Below, piece after piece: positions 1 to 12,267 of a DNA stretch of 64,000 nucleotides (the stretch's first letter is position 1; each line of letters begins with the position of its first letter). Below the pieces are notes generated by a model. The model saw only the letters and a list, made by a program, of their open reading frames with translations, was not told the origin of the DNA and searched no databases. The DNA comes from Closterium sp. Naga37s-1. Lineage: Eukaryota; Streptophyta; Zygnematophyceae; Desmidiales; Closteriaceae. The translations under genes were made by a program, and so were the position numbers. Where the stretch lies: the NCBI GenBank assembly GCA_947471745.1, contig CANJKZ010000820.1:751501-815500 (forward strand), read 5' to 3'.

Positions 1-3000
1 AAGGCTCCGCACTCCTAGGCTCTGCAACCTCAGGCTCCGCACTCCCAGACTCAGCACCCCAAGGCTCCTCAAACCCAGGCTCAGCACCTCTAGGCTCCGC
101 ACCCTCCAACTCAGCACCCCCAGGCTCAGCACCCTCACACTCCACAACCCCAGGCACAGCACCCCCAGACGTAGCACCCCGAGCGGGACCACCCCCAGCA
201 GCACCTGAGTCACCAGTGACCTCGATAGGCTCATCGACATGAGGAGGGTCTACCTGAGAGACACCTGAAGGATCAGGACCCTGAGGGGGGAGGGGGTCTA
301 CCGGAGGGGGACCTGGAGCAAGGAAGAGCGGCGGGGGGGGGAGAGGCGCAGTGCGGTAGGGGAAGAGACGGTAGAAAGGAACCGACTCGTCGAAAGTGAC
401 GTCCTGAGAGAGGAAGACACGGCGCAAGGTGGGGTGGTAAAACTGCCAGCCAGGCGCGTCAGGGACAAAGCCAAGGAAGACGCAGGAAATGGCGCGAGAT
501 GAGAACTTGTCCGCGGTGGTATCGCGGACAAAGGCACGAGAGCCCCAGACCCGGAAGCGCGATGCATCACCAACCTCCCCCGTCCAACGCAGTGTCGGCG
601 AGGTATCCGGCAAGGAGACCCGGGGCCAGAGGTTGAGCTGATGCGCAGCGTATCGGACCGCAAACAACAACAGAAAATGGGGAGCAGCCGCATGGATCAT
701 GGAGGTACGAGCAATCTCCATGACAAGGCCAATGCGGCGCCCAGCAACCCCATTCTGCTGTGGAGAGGCCGGAAGCGTGAACAATTGGGTGATGCCCTCC
801 CCCTGACAGAAGGCCCGCAAGAGGTCGGAGGAGAACTCACCACCTCTGTCAGAGTGCAGACGCAGGACAGGGAAGTCCGAGCGAAACCGCTCGCTGAGTT
901 GGAGACGGACTGCGCGGATCTAAGGGATCAAGACAGCAGGGACGTCACCCTTGCGACGAAAGGGGAAGACCGTGGTGTAACGCGAGTAGTCGTCAACAAC
1001 CAGCAGGAAGTACCGCTCGCCTCCCTGACCACGGACGCGGGCGGGGCCCCACACGTCCATGTGAAGAGTCTGCAGGGGAGCCTCTGTCGGGGGAAGCGAG
1101 GAGGAATGAGGGGCAGCACGCTGTCGCCCCTCTACGCAAGGAATGCAGGGAGGGGCAGGGGAGTGCGGGAGAGAGGACAGCGACTTGGGGAGACCAGAGA
1201 TAAGGACGCGGGTGTGCATGCCACGAAGGCGTGGCATGGAGGGGTGACCAAGGCGGTGGTGCAGGAGGAGAGTCTGGTGGGAGAGGTCGCGACACGCACA
1301 AGGGGCTGACGCCTGACGCGACGCAGCTACCTGACCCGACGCAGCTACTTGGGGAGCCTCAGTGGTAAGTATGTAAAGACAGGATCCTGGCGCACGGGTG
1401 AACGTGGCCAGGTGACGGCCAGTCCGTGCACACGTGCAGATCGCCACACGCTGACCTCCAGGGGTGAAGGCATCAACCCACTCATCCTAAAGGCCAGTGT
1501 TGCTCACCAGGTTCGTCGAGAACAAGGGGAGGTGGAGACCTGACAGTAAGCCGGACGGAATGGCCGAACACGAGAGAACAGTGGTGGAACGTGCAAGCAC
1601 CGGGCCCCCCGAAGGGCCGGCCAGGGAGACAGCAACAGGTCTAGCGAGGGGTGTGAGTGTGGTGCTGTTGCGAAAGAAACATCGAGTAGCACCAGAGTCA
1701 AGTGTGAAAGTGTGCAAGGCCTGAGCAGGCGCAGTACCAGAGAAAGCAAACTCACCAGCACCTAGAGCAGCAGATTCTATACCTGGGTCAGGCGGCACGC
1801 ACAAGTAACAGTCACCCTCAGCACTAGTAGACAAAGCATACATGCCAGTGAGAATAGCATCAAAGTCAAGTTCAAATATGTCTACTTTAGCCTTAAGAAG
1901 ATCTGCCCAGCGGGGCGTCTCATGGTCATCGCTAAACTCATTGCGCCAAGCATCATCTAGACAGGAGAAGTTGCGGTAGCGGGTGTGGGACTTGCCGCAT
2001 GTCTGACCCTTGCGTTCACCGGTGCGAATGACGTATGGGCAAGAGAGAACACCCCCAGACCCCTGGCCCTGAGCATACCAGTCACGAAGCTGTTGGGGCG
2101 AGAGGGGCTCACGCTGGCGCTGCTGCTGCTGCTGCCGCTGACCACCTCCAGTCCGCCCACCGCTGCTGCTGCCACCACCACTCCCGTCACCACCACCACT
2201 GCCCCCACTGCGTCCACTGTCACCACGACCACCGCCACCACCACCCCCGCCGCTGCCACCGCCCCCACAGCCTGCTCCCCCACTTCCGCCACCACCCCCA
2301 CCGCCACCACCGCCCCCTCCACTGCCTCCACCGCCTCCACCGCTACTGCCTCCACCCCCACCACCCTTGCCTCCCTTGCCCCTGCCGCTGCGGCGCCTCC
2401 CACTAGGAGCAGAGGCAGCACCGACTCCCTCAGCACCAAGGTAGTCGACAGCAGCCGCAGAAGCGACAGAGGGGGCAAGGGGGGAGGCGGAGCACCCCTC
2501 AAAGAAGGGCGTGCGGGGAGTGCCACAAGCAGCACCTACAGCGACAATGTTCGTCTCGGCTGCTAGGAGGTGCTTCGAGAGCAGGTCGATTGTGAGGTCT
2601 GTGGGGCGAAGGGCTAGGAGGGTGTCCCAGACTGCACTGAGAGAGTCTGGGAGGTGAGTGACTATAAAGTAGAGTGTGATTTAGATCGGGGGCTCATTCT
2701 TGGGGAGAAACTCTGTGGGGAGGGCGGCACTGTAGCGAGCGTCTATAGTGCGGAGGTGGGTGATGAGGTCGTCGACAGTGTCAAACGAGGACAGCTCGGG
2801 AAAGAGGTAGGGGAGAATGAGGCGGCCTAGCGCTGCAGTGGTAGGGGAAGAGTAGCGCGCAACTACAGCGTCGTACAATTCCTTAGCCGTTTTGGTCTGA
2901 TCGAAGTGCGCACGCTCGGATATGGGCAGGTGGTTACGGACAGCTAATCGAGCGGCAACGTCACAAGTGAGCCATTTCGAGCGAGTCGTGCTATTGGCAG

Positions 3001-3940
3001 AGGCGGCAGGTGCAGGACTAGCTCCAGACGTGAGGTCATACAGCGAAACATCGTCTCTAGAGTCACTCAGTAGGAACAGTTGTAGGTCCTGCAGCCAAGT
3101 TTCAAACTTAATGGGGCGGCCGTCAGGATTGAATTCGAGAACGCTGAGCGAGGCCATAGCGTCTTAGTGAATGGGGCCGCGCAAGCAAGCAAGCAGGAAG
3201 CTTCCAGGAAGCTGCGAGGGCTGCAGGTGAGCGGTGAACAGAGCGGCAGCAGTAGAGGGCCGGCAAGCGGGCCGGCAAGAGCAGCACGCGGGCAGGTGCG
3301 GGCGGCGCTAGAGGGTGCAGCGTAGCAGTGGCTGCAGCAGCAGTGCGGGTGGCGGGTGGGCACAGCAGGCAGCCGCGGCAGCAGGGCAGGCGGCGCACGG
3401 GGCGACTAGCGGCCGGCAGAGCAGCAGGGCGGGCAGCGTACGGGGCTGCAGGGCAGCGCGACAAGCGGCGTGCTGGGCGTAGCAGGCAGCCGCGGCAGGA
3501 GCAGGCGGCGCACGGGGCTACAGGGCCTACGGGGCTGCTGGCGGGCGGCGCGCGGGTCGGTAGGAGCTACGCGCGGGCTGCGCGGACAGCGGGCGGGTCG
3601 CGCGGGCTACTAGCGGGCGGCGCGCGGGCCAGCAGAGGCGACTAGCGGGTCGCGCGGGCTACTAACGGGCGACGCACGGGCCTTACGGGCTGCTAGCGGG
3701 ACGTGCGCGGGGCTAGGGCAGTGCAGGGCTCGGGGTAGCTCGGTAACCGCAAGTGGTAGGTGGTGGGCCCGAAAAAAACACTCCTAAGGTCCAATTGCTC
3801 TTAATACCATGTTAGAATCGGTAGCTAGGGATGATGAGACTACTGCGAAAGTTTGGTACAAAATAGGAACAAGGGGTTGTACCCCATAGTGGCTACCCCA
3901 CTACAGCCTAGATAAATAACCTAAGCATATATGTTTGACA
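1..3940 (-). mobile_element. Ty1/Copia retrotransposon (Copia-1), fossil, cut by the window edge
   Basis: The 5' LTR lies at 3810-3940 (TG...CA, 131 bp). The primer-binding site beside it reads TGGTATTAAGAGC on the minus strand, like the 3' end of initiator tRNA-Met. Parts in sense order (right to left) are a GC-rich leader (about 3160-3790), gag (about 2680-3157), a Gly-rich linker (about 2120-2460), an aspartic-protease-like segment with LDSGAT (about 1490-1840), the zinc-binding start of integrase and the DVWGP core (about 920-1447), the integrase tail (about 300-690) and the start of the repetitive Pro/Ala/Gly/Glu linker at the left edge. RT, RNase H and the 3' LTR would lie outside the window. 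It is broken (several breaks). Age cannot be judged without the second LTR. It appears inserted in the leader of the next Copia. Confidence 0.85.
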
Positions 3941-3979
3941 CTCCGCGCCTTACACGCCCTCCGTCACGCGCCCTAGCAC

Positions 3980-4785
3980 CAGGCCCTCAGATTCGTTTTG
4001 GGCCACACTTTCTCATCAATGTTGGTCCAAAAAAAAAAAAACTTTCTGTCAGGGTCGTTACAAAAATAAACCCTGAAAAAACAGTGTTGTCGCATTAAAA
4101 AAAACAAAAAAAAAACTTTCTCATCAGGGCTGATACATTTTTTAACGCTGATGTAACCAGCCTTCATCATAATGTGACGGGAACGGGGGGAGGGAGATAG
4201 TGGTGGTGCAGCAATGGTGGTCCAGGTTAGGCAATCACGTGTGCTAAAGGTCTCTGCTTTGTCACGTTCAAACAAACGAAACAAAATCAGACAAGCGCTC
4301 GCAAGCAACAGTCGGGAATGTTCCTCAACAACCTTTCGAGAGCGTTGCGCAGTGCCACGTCACCCCACGCTTTCTGTTCCGCACTTCGCCAATCAACAAA
4401 ACGTTAAATGAAGAGTTGGTTTAAACCAAACAAATGGTGTCTGAGGCGAGTCTGACAAGATGTAGATAGGGGGGGTGTAGGAAACAACCCTAAGATGCCG
4501 TTTCACACGATTGACGGTGACGGCAAAAATTTTGGGCAAAAAATTTGCCAGATTCATCGAATCTAGGCAATTTCGCTAACAGAGATGTCCCCACTACTGT
4601 ATGATTCGAACCAGGATCCCCTAGCAAAAGCAGGCTGAAATTTCAGGCCTGGTACAAGAAACTTAGCTGAAAAAACAGTGTAGGCATTAAAAAAAAACTT
4701 TCATCAGGGTTGGGACCCAAAAATACCCTGAAAATCAGGGTTCAAAGACAAAATCAGGGTAAAATTCATGCAATATGAGGGCCTG
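3980..4785. mobile_element. Non-autonomous hAT-like DNA element
   Basis: The ends are inverted repeats, CAGGCCCTCA-x-ATT at the left and its reverse complement at the right. They are flanked by 8-bp direct repeats that match at 7 of 8 positions (CCTAGCAC at 3972-3979, CCTAGCGC at 4786-4793). An 8-bp duplication and CAGG...CCTG ends fit the hAT superfamily. The 806-bp interior has no transposase. It carries A-rich runs and subterminal motifs (CATCAGGG, AACCCTGA and variants) repeated near both ends, as hAT elements often do. It lies within the GC-rich leader of Copia-1b. Confidence 0.65.
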
Positions 4786-5400
4786 CCTAGCGCCCTCTGC
4801 GCCCTCGCGCCCTCCGCGCTCTAGACTGCCTCCGCGCCTTACGCGCCCTCCGTAACGCGCCCTCCGCGCCCTCTGCGCCCTCCGTAACGCGCCCTCCGCG
4901 GCTCCGCGCCTAGACCTCCCCTACGCGCCCTCCACGCCCTCCGTATCGCGCCTCCGCCCCAGCCCGTCGCGTCGCCCGTGCGTTCTGCCCTAGCCCATCG
5001 CTAAGCTCGTGCGCCCTACCCTAGCCCGTCGCGTAGCCCATGCGCCCTGCCCTAGCCCGTCGCGTAGCCCGTGAGCCCTGCCCCAACCCGTCACGTCGCG
5101 CGTGCGCCCTGCCCCAGCCCGTCACGTCGCCCGTGTGCACTGCCCCTAGCCCGCACGTCGCACGTGCGCCCTGCCCCTCGCCTGCACGTCGCACGTGCAC
5201 CCTGCCCCTCGTACGTAGCCCGTGCACTCTGCCCCTAGCCGCCGCACGGGCCCCACGCCCAGCCATCCGCGCACGCCCCTGATACCGCCAGCGCGCACCC
5301 CTTACCACAGTCCGCGGGCGCCCCTTACCCTGCCCGCGCGCGCCCTCCACACCACAGCCCGCGCGCGACCCTTTCCTAGCGACGTGCGCTCCACAGTTAG
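4786..5400 (+). repeat. GC-rich degenerate tandem repeats in a Copia leader
   Basis: Degenerate repeats of CGCGCCCTCCG and later of CGTCGCGTAGCCCGTGCGCCC run through this stretch. They match the short piece at 3941-3979, so the two were continuous before the hAT-like element landed. The place between the LTR side and gag corresponds to the leader of the other Copia elements here, which is also GC-rich and repetitive. Long open frames across it are compositional and I do not call them genes. Confidence 0.7.
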
Positions 5401-8400
5401 CCGGAGTAGCCTGAGGCGCGCGCCACGACAGCTTTCCCGAGGCGCGTGTCACGCTCTACCGCGCCTCGAGCCTTAGCAGACCGTTTCCGGGCTTTCTCAC
5501 CGTCGGTTTTCCTGTTCCCTACCGTACCTCCACTGGGTTCATCGTTCCGCCGCGGCTGGGGGCCGCTACTCCTTGGCCTAGTTTCACCTGGCGCCCCTAG
5601 CCCAGTTTTCTTTGTGCTCCAGCCGTTCCTCGCCTAGTTTCACCTGGCGCTCCTAGCTTAGTTTGCTCCGTGCTCCAGCCGTTCCTCGCCTAGTTTCACC
5701 TGGCGCTTCTAGCTCAGTTTGCTCTGTGCTCCGACTGTTCCTCGCCTAGTTTCACCTGGCGCTCCTAGTTGTTCTCGTTTTTTACTGCACCCGTCCCTAG
5801 CTCCTGTCGCTCCTAGCCTGCCGCTCCTGCACCCCGCTAGCCTTTATCATGGCGTCCACTAGGGCTCTCTAGCAGCAGGAACAGCACCAGCGGCAGTTTC
5901 AGCAGTGGCGCCCACAACAGCAGTGGCACCCGCAGCAGCACTGGCGGCCTCAGCAGCAGCTCCGCCCTCACTGTGGCGCCCTCAACAGCCGTGGGGGCCT
6001 GGTGGTTCGGGTAGCGTTGGCTGTAGCAGCGGCCCAGCCAGCTGGGGGGCTCGTCGCGGTGGCCGCGACGTCGGCCCCTGCTTGTACTGGATCCTGACCG
6101 GCCCTGGTGCTGGCACTAACTGCTGGCGTCCTGACCACTCTGCACAGCGCTGCTACAGTCGCCTCGACGACCTCTACCATGGGCGTTTTGGGCCTAAATC
6201 GGCTTCCCCAATCCGGCCCGGTCTGTTTCGTAGTGGTTACCCTGTGTTTGATAAGTCTATGGATGCTATTTATTCTGTCACGTATGGATCTCTTGGCTTG
6301 CGTGTACCTAGCTTAGGACCTTTGCCTGTTGCTAGTGTAAGTACTTGTGCTTTTAGTGAGGTGCTTGTGTAGTCACTAGCCCAGCCGTGACTACTACTAA
6401 TGCGTCGCTCTCCTTCACGCTGGACTCTAGCACGTCTCAGTGCTTCTTCTATGACCACACCACTGTTATACCTCTTTTGGCTCCAGTCTCAGTTGCCCTG
6501 GCTGATCCTACTTCAGGACCAGCAGTTGCTCGCAGCTCGACCACTCTCCCGTTCCCAGCTGTCCCCTCTGGTTTCCTCACTGGTCTCTACATCCCCTCGC
6601 TCTCTCGGAACTTGGTGGGTGTTGGATACCTTCAGGACTAGGGGATCAAACTCACTTTTCCCGTGCACGGGAGGACTGCGATCTGTACGGACTCTTCGTC
6701 TGGGCAGTTCTTGCCCCATTCACCAGAGAACCCCACTCAGGTCTCTTCGTCCTGCACACTCCACCCCCGCAGGTAGCTGCGTCTGGTCAGGTTGTTTCGT
6801 CCCCCCCGGTAGCAGAGTCCGGTCAGGTTATTGCATCCCCACAGGTTGCTGTGTCCAGTCAGGTTGCTGTGTCCAGTCTAGTTGCTATGTCTTGCTCCTG
6901 TTGGTCCATAGCCCACCCGACCGTCTTGTGGCACCACCGCCTTGGCCACCCCTCGCTCCCCCGCCTTGGCAGCATGGCCAGTCACAATCTTGTCTCAGGT
7001 CTCCCCCGCGTCTTGCTGTCGCTCCCTCCCTCGCTTGCTCCACCTTGCACTCCTTGCGTCGCCGGCCGCCTGCGCGCCACCCTGCACCCCTCCTCCCTTC
7101 ATCCGGCCACTGCTCCCTTCTAGACTCTCCACCTGGACGTCTGGGGCCCTGCCCCTATGCTCGGACCAGAGAGGGAGCACTACTTTCTAGTGGTCGTTGA
7201 CGACTACTCCAGGTACACCACGGTGTTTCCTCTTGCGAAGAAGTCCGAGGTGATTCTATGCTGATCCGGTGGCTTCTGGCCACTGAGGGCACTCGTGGTA
7301 GTCATGTCCGTTTTCTCCACTCCGACCGTGGGGTGAGTTTCGCTCCGGCATCCTTCCCAGGTTCTGCAGCGAGCAAGGCATCACACAGTCTTGGACATTG
7401 CGGGAGTCCCCACAGCAGAATGGGGTTTATGAGCGCCGCATTAGCTTGGTCATGGACATCGCCCGCGCTTCCATGATTCATGCCCATGCGCCCCATATTC
7501 TGTGGCCCTACGCGCTTCGCTACGCCACGCACCAGCTGAACCTCCAGCCGCGTGTCTCGCGGCTAGAGGTTTCTTTGACCCGTCTTTGGACCGGGTCCCC
7601 TGATGTTAGGTCGGCCTTTTGTGGTTGGGGCTACCTTGCGCTTGTCCGCGACATCTCTACGGACAAGCTCTCGGCTCGCGCCATCCCCAGTGTCTTCCTT
7701 GGTTTCCCGGTGGGCTCTCCCAACTACTCCTTTTACTACCCGCCCCTCCACCAATTCCTAAACTCTCGTGACGTCCGGTTTGACGAGTCAGTGTCCTACT
7801 ACACCCGGTACCCCTGCCGAGGTCTCCTGGTTCCCCCTCCCCCCCTCTTCCTCGCACCCTCTCCTCCCCCTGCTCCCGCTCCTCTGGTACCCCCCTCCCC
7901 CCCCCCTGGTCCTGCCTCGTCAGGTGTGTCTCACACTACCCCTCTACCCTCGGCCGCGCATCAGGTAGTGTCTCCCTCTCCGCAGTCCCCTCAGTAGCCT
8001 TCGGCAATTCCACGATAGGTTACTGTGGACTCGATTGGTGTTGGAGCTAGAGGTACTGCCACTCGCGGTACTTGGTCTGGGGGCGCTTGTTCGAGAGGTG
8101 TTGGAGCTCGAGGTGCTGGCACCGGCGGTGCTAGTTCTGGGGGTGCTGGAGCTGGAGGTGCTGGCACTGTAGGAGCTGGTCGTGAGGAGACATGAGCTGG
8201 AGGCACGACTACTGCGGCGCCCCCTGCGCCTCCCCACCGCTACAACACACGTCTCCAGGCTCTTCGCCGGCTTGGGCGCGAGGAGCAGGAGCGGTTGGAG
8301 TAGGAGAGGCAGGAGCAACAGTAGTTGGACCTGCAGCAGCAGCAGCCGCCACTTTTGCAACAGCTGTTCCCTCCAGTGAGTGGCCTTTGGGCCCTTGGTC

Positions 8401-9494
8401 TTCCTTCCTCTCCTCCTGTCCACTCCTAGTCGCCTACTACGTACGGACCCGACTCTGGTTGTTTTCTCTCCTCCTCAGTCACAGTCGTCTCCTCCTGTTG
8501 TCCCGCAAGACTGGACCAGTCGTTGTCCTCCTCGTGCTCGGCCCTCGTCTCCTCTTCCTGACCTCCGCATTTTCTTGTTTCGTTCTAGTCCTCATCGTTC
8601 TCCGCCTGTGTCTGTTCTCCCCTCACCTCCTGAGTCGTCTCTCATCGTTTCCTCTCACCCTCTCACTGACTACTACCGTGTTGCTCGCCCTGTTGTCTCC
8701 CATATTCTCGCCACTCTTGTCATCGACCATCGTGCCTCTCTGTCGTCTGTCTCGGCTCTTACTGCCGCTGTCGCTGACTTTACTTCCACCCACCGTCTTG
8801 ACTACGCCACGCGTGTGGTGGCTTCTCCACCTCCCCGTTCTCTGTCCGTCGGGGGTTAGTCTGCCCTTGGGTGTGACGTCCTAGAGGATAGGAAGTTTGA
8901 GCTGGAGTTCTTGGCAACTGCTACCCTCTCTCTCTGCGCCATGCTGCTTTCCCTTGAGGGATTCCCCAACACTCTTGACATACCGACACCTCGCACGTAC
9001 CGTGAGGCAGTGTCAGGGGAGTGAGCCTCTCAGACGAAAGCGGCTATAAACTCAGAGTTAGCGTCTTGGAGATCCACGGGCACTTACGTCGACGCAGTTC
9101 CCCCTCCCAGGGCGAACATTGTCGATGGCATGTGGCTCTTCAAGGTGAAGTGGCCGTCTGGTTCACTGTTCAAGGTGCGCTACGTGGCTAGGGGTTTTAG
9201 TCCGCGTGAGGGAGTTGACTTCTTCCAGACCTTCGCCCCGACCCCGAAGATGACTACTCTTCGGGTTATACTGCACGTAGCAGCACAGCGAAACTACAAG
9301 CTGCACTCCCTCGACTTCTCCACTGTGTTTCTCTAGGGCCGCCTACACGAGGAGATCTGGCTACGTCGTCCTCCTGGCTTCACTAACACATTCCCACCCG
9401 GGACCCAGTGGAGCCTGAGGCGACCAGTCTACGGTCTCCGCCAGTCGCCCCATGAGTGGCACGACACTCTTCGCTCCATGCTTCGTGTGTTGGG

Positions 9495-10929
9495 TGCAAA
9501 TATTTATTTGCACGTCAACCTGCCGCCTATTCGACGACGGTAAAAGAAAATGGGAAGTTTTGTTTGAAGTTAATTTGTGGCGTGAGAAATGTCATTTCAT
9601 TTTGCATTTTGTGTGTGCGCATTTTTTTTGTGTGTTCTGTGTGCATTCGTCCTTGCATTTTGTGTGTTTCGTTTTCATTTGTAATTGCATTTTGTGTTTG
9701 TGCATTTTCAGTTTCGTGTTCACTGTTCTCAAGATGCGCTCAAATGAGGCTCACATGATGCGCTCAAATGAAGCTCTCATGAAGTGCTCAAATGAGGCTC
9801 CCATGACGAGCTCAAACGAAGCTCAAATGAAAGCTCTCATGAAGCTCCAATGAGCCTCAAATGAGCCTCCCATGAAAGTCCCATTTGCTTGTTGTGTTTC
9901 ATGCGTGGCATATGTGAGCGAGTAGTGTACCGTGGGGCGTTTCTGTGGGGCTCGATTCTTTGACTGGTCAAAGGGGGTGCTGTTGAACTTCGCGCTGGTC
10001 AAGCACTCGAAATCTTGACCGCGCTTGTGGTCCTGATTTCGCGTGTGGGCCCTGAGGGCCCGAGCGTGTGCTCGCGCACTGTTGCGAGCGTGGCAGGGCC
10101 CACGATCGCAACAGGACAGGGCGAATGATCGCCCTTCCCACGCGCAGTACAGCACGACCAGTTTGTCTGGTCGTGCATGTTTGCGCACCTGAGGGGTGCG
10201 CGTGTGTTTCAGGGGGTGCTGCGAGATTCCGAAGGGTGCTCGAAAATTACAGTTGAAAAACTGTTTTTCGAGTTGACTCACGAGACAGGAAATTTCTCGC
10301 GAAAGTCATTTCGCTTTGCGGAATCATTTCGACACTGGTGCAAATCGGTTACTCCGTTTTTCAAACGGTAAAAACCGTTATATAACTATGAGCTCGCATG
10401 AAGACATTGGAGCCACATGCGAGTCTCATGAGTGCACACATTTGAGTCAGCAGGGGCAACTGTTACAAGTACAGTTTGAAGATGGTTTTAAACAAGAGGA
10501 GGATAAAGCCAAATGCTCAGGGAGTTGAGCAACCGTTTTCAAATACAGCGTGGCGAAATCTTTCGGATTCGTTGAACAACTGTTTTGTGCCTGTCCTTGC
10601 CTGTGCGTAGAATCTATATAAATGTGTGCTTGTACTTGTCGAAATTAATTTCAATGCATTCGCAGTTTTTCAAGTTTTAATTCTACTACTTCGTATTGAC
10701 GAGAGTAGAAACGATCATGGTGCTGCCGAATCTTGGCTCGACGAGTTTACTTGTTCTACAAGCATGAGTAAGGCATAACTACTCACTTGCGATTTATTAC
10801 GCCCTTGGCTAGGAGGTGACAGGCTGTCACACTCGAAGGGCTGCAAGTGATGTTAAGTGTTGCTAAGCTTTGTCTGTAGTTCCAGTTTAAGTGCTTCCGC
10901 ATATCGTTATAGCTGTCAACATCGTGACC
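9495..10929. mobile_element. Unclassified 1.4-kb insertion in Copia-1b RT, possibly a solo LTR
   Basis: The Copia RT region is interrupted between two copies of TTGGG (9490-9494 and 10,930-10,934), consistent with a 5-bp target duplication. The insert starts with a near-palindrome, GTGCAAATATTTATTTGCAC (9494-9513), holds a degenerate minisatellite of GCTCAAATGAGGCTCCCATGA type (about 9735-9880) and a TATA-like TCTATATAAATG near 10,613. There is no coding region that I can support. A 5-bp duplication and a promoter-like interior suggest a solo LTR, but the right end is not the usual CA, so the class is open. Confidence 0.5.
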
Positions 10930-12267
10930 TTGGGTTTCGTCCTTCCTCTGCCGACTCGTCGCTGTTTGTTCGCGCTGGTTCCACTCCTTTCTTTATACTA
11001 GTTTACGTTGACGACTTGGTCTTTGCTACAGCAGACAGGGCAGCTCTGTCTGAGGTAAAGTCTGAAGTACAGAAGAGATACACGTGCACTGACCTCGGTG
11101 AACCGCAGTGCTACCTTGGCCTGCAGATCACCAGGGACAGAGCCGCTCGCACCATCACACAACTCAATCACACATGGTGCAGCAGGTCCTTCGGCGGTTC
11201 GGGTTTCAGCTCTCCACCACACAGCCCGCTCCTCTTGTCGTTGACCACCGACTTACTCACTGGCCTTTTTCCCGACAAGCCCTTTGAGTCTAGTGGTCCC
11301 TACGCAGAGCTCGTGGGCTGCCTCATATACCTCATGACTTGTAGTCAGCCGGACCTCGCCTTTCCCCTCAGCGTCCTCTCTCGCTTTGTTGCAACTGGGA
11401 GACACCGTCCTATTCACTAGACAGTTGCTGTGATGGTGGCGAAGTACCTGGCGACTACATCAGGCATGGGGCATGTGGTCGGAGGGACACGGCCAGTGGT
11501 GTTGACCGGTCACTGCGACTCTTCCTACGCTGACGACGTGAAGACTCAGCGCTCGACTTAGGGTTTACTGCTTCAGTCTAGGTGCTGGTGCTGTGTCATG
11601 GAGGTCTACACGACCGTCGTCTGTGGCTTCGTCTAGCGCAGAGGCAGAGGTCTACGCTGGTGCCATGGTGGCATAGGAGCTTCGCTGGTTGACCTTCTTG
11701 CTCACCGAACTTGGTGAGCGGCCTCGCTCTGCGCCGACCTTGTACGCTGACAACAAGGCCATTATCATCCAATGTCGAGAGCCTCGACTGAAGAGCAGAG
11801 TGAAGCATATTGACGTGAGGTACTTTCTCATGCGAGAGCTACAGAGATGTGGCCAGACACGCTTGGACTTCGTGGCATCAGAGGCCAACACTGCCAAGGC
11901 CTTGGCGCCTGATGACCACCACATGTTCTGTGTGCAACTAGGGCTTCTTGAGGTCGGCCCACGGTTGATGTACTATTGCTTTTGTTGCGTGTTCTGCTTG
12001 TCATGCCTTTATAAATATTGTTCTCTCTTGAACTGGCCTTGTAACCGCTTGCTTGTGCTCGGAATTTGTGTGGTGTCTTTGAGATCCACCCTGAGCTTGC
12101 TTTGCTTCTTGTATTGACTGGACTTGTGACCGTTTGTTCACCCTACTTGCTTTGATGCCCCTCACTTAGCCTATGGGGGTGTGTCAGATGTTATTATTTG
12201 TTATAGGCTGCTGTGAGGTGCTCCTTAGTGAGTACAACTCAGTTAGGGTTTCATATTTGTACTCCCT

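Noticed and set aside
298-3645. Overlapping long open frames on both strands in the left 3.6 kb as host genes
   Set aside because: They lie in Copia-1 and reflect GC-rich or repetitive coding sequence of the retroelement; the real parts (gag, protease-like, integrase) are all on the minus strand.
4580-4660. tRNA-like B-box (GGTTCGAATC on the minus strand near 4600)
   Set aside because: No A box, no cloverleaf arms and no SINE-like tail around it. It lies inside the hAT-like element and is probably chance.
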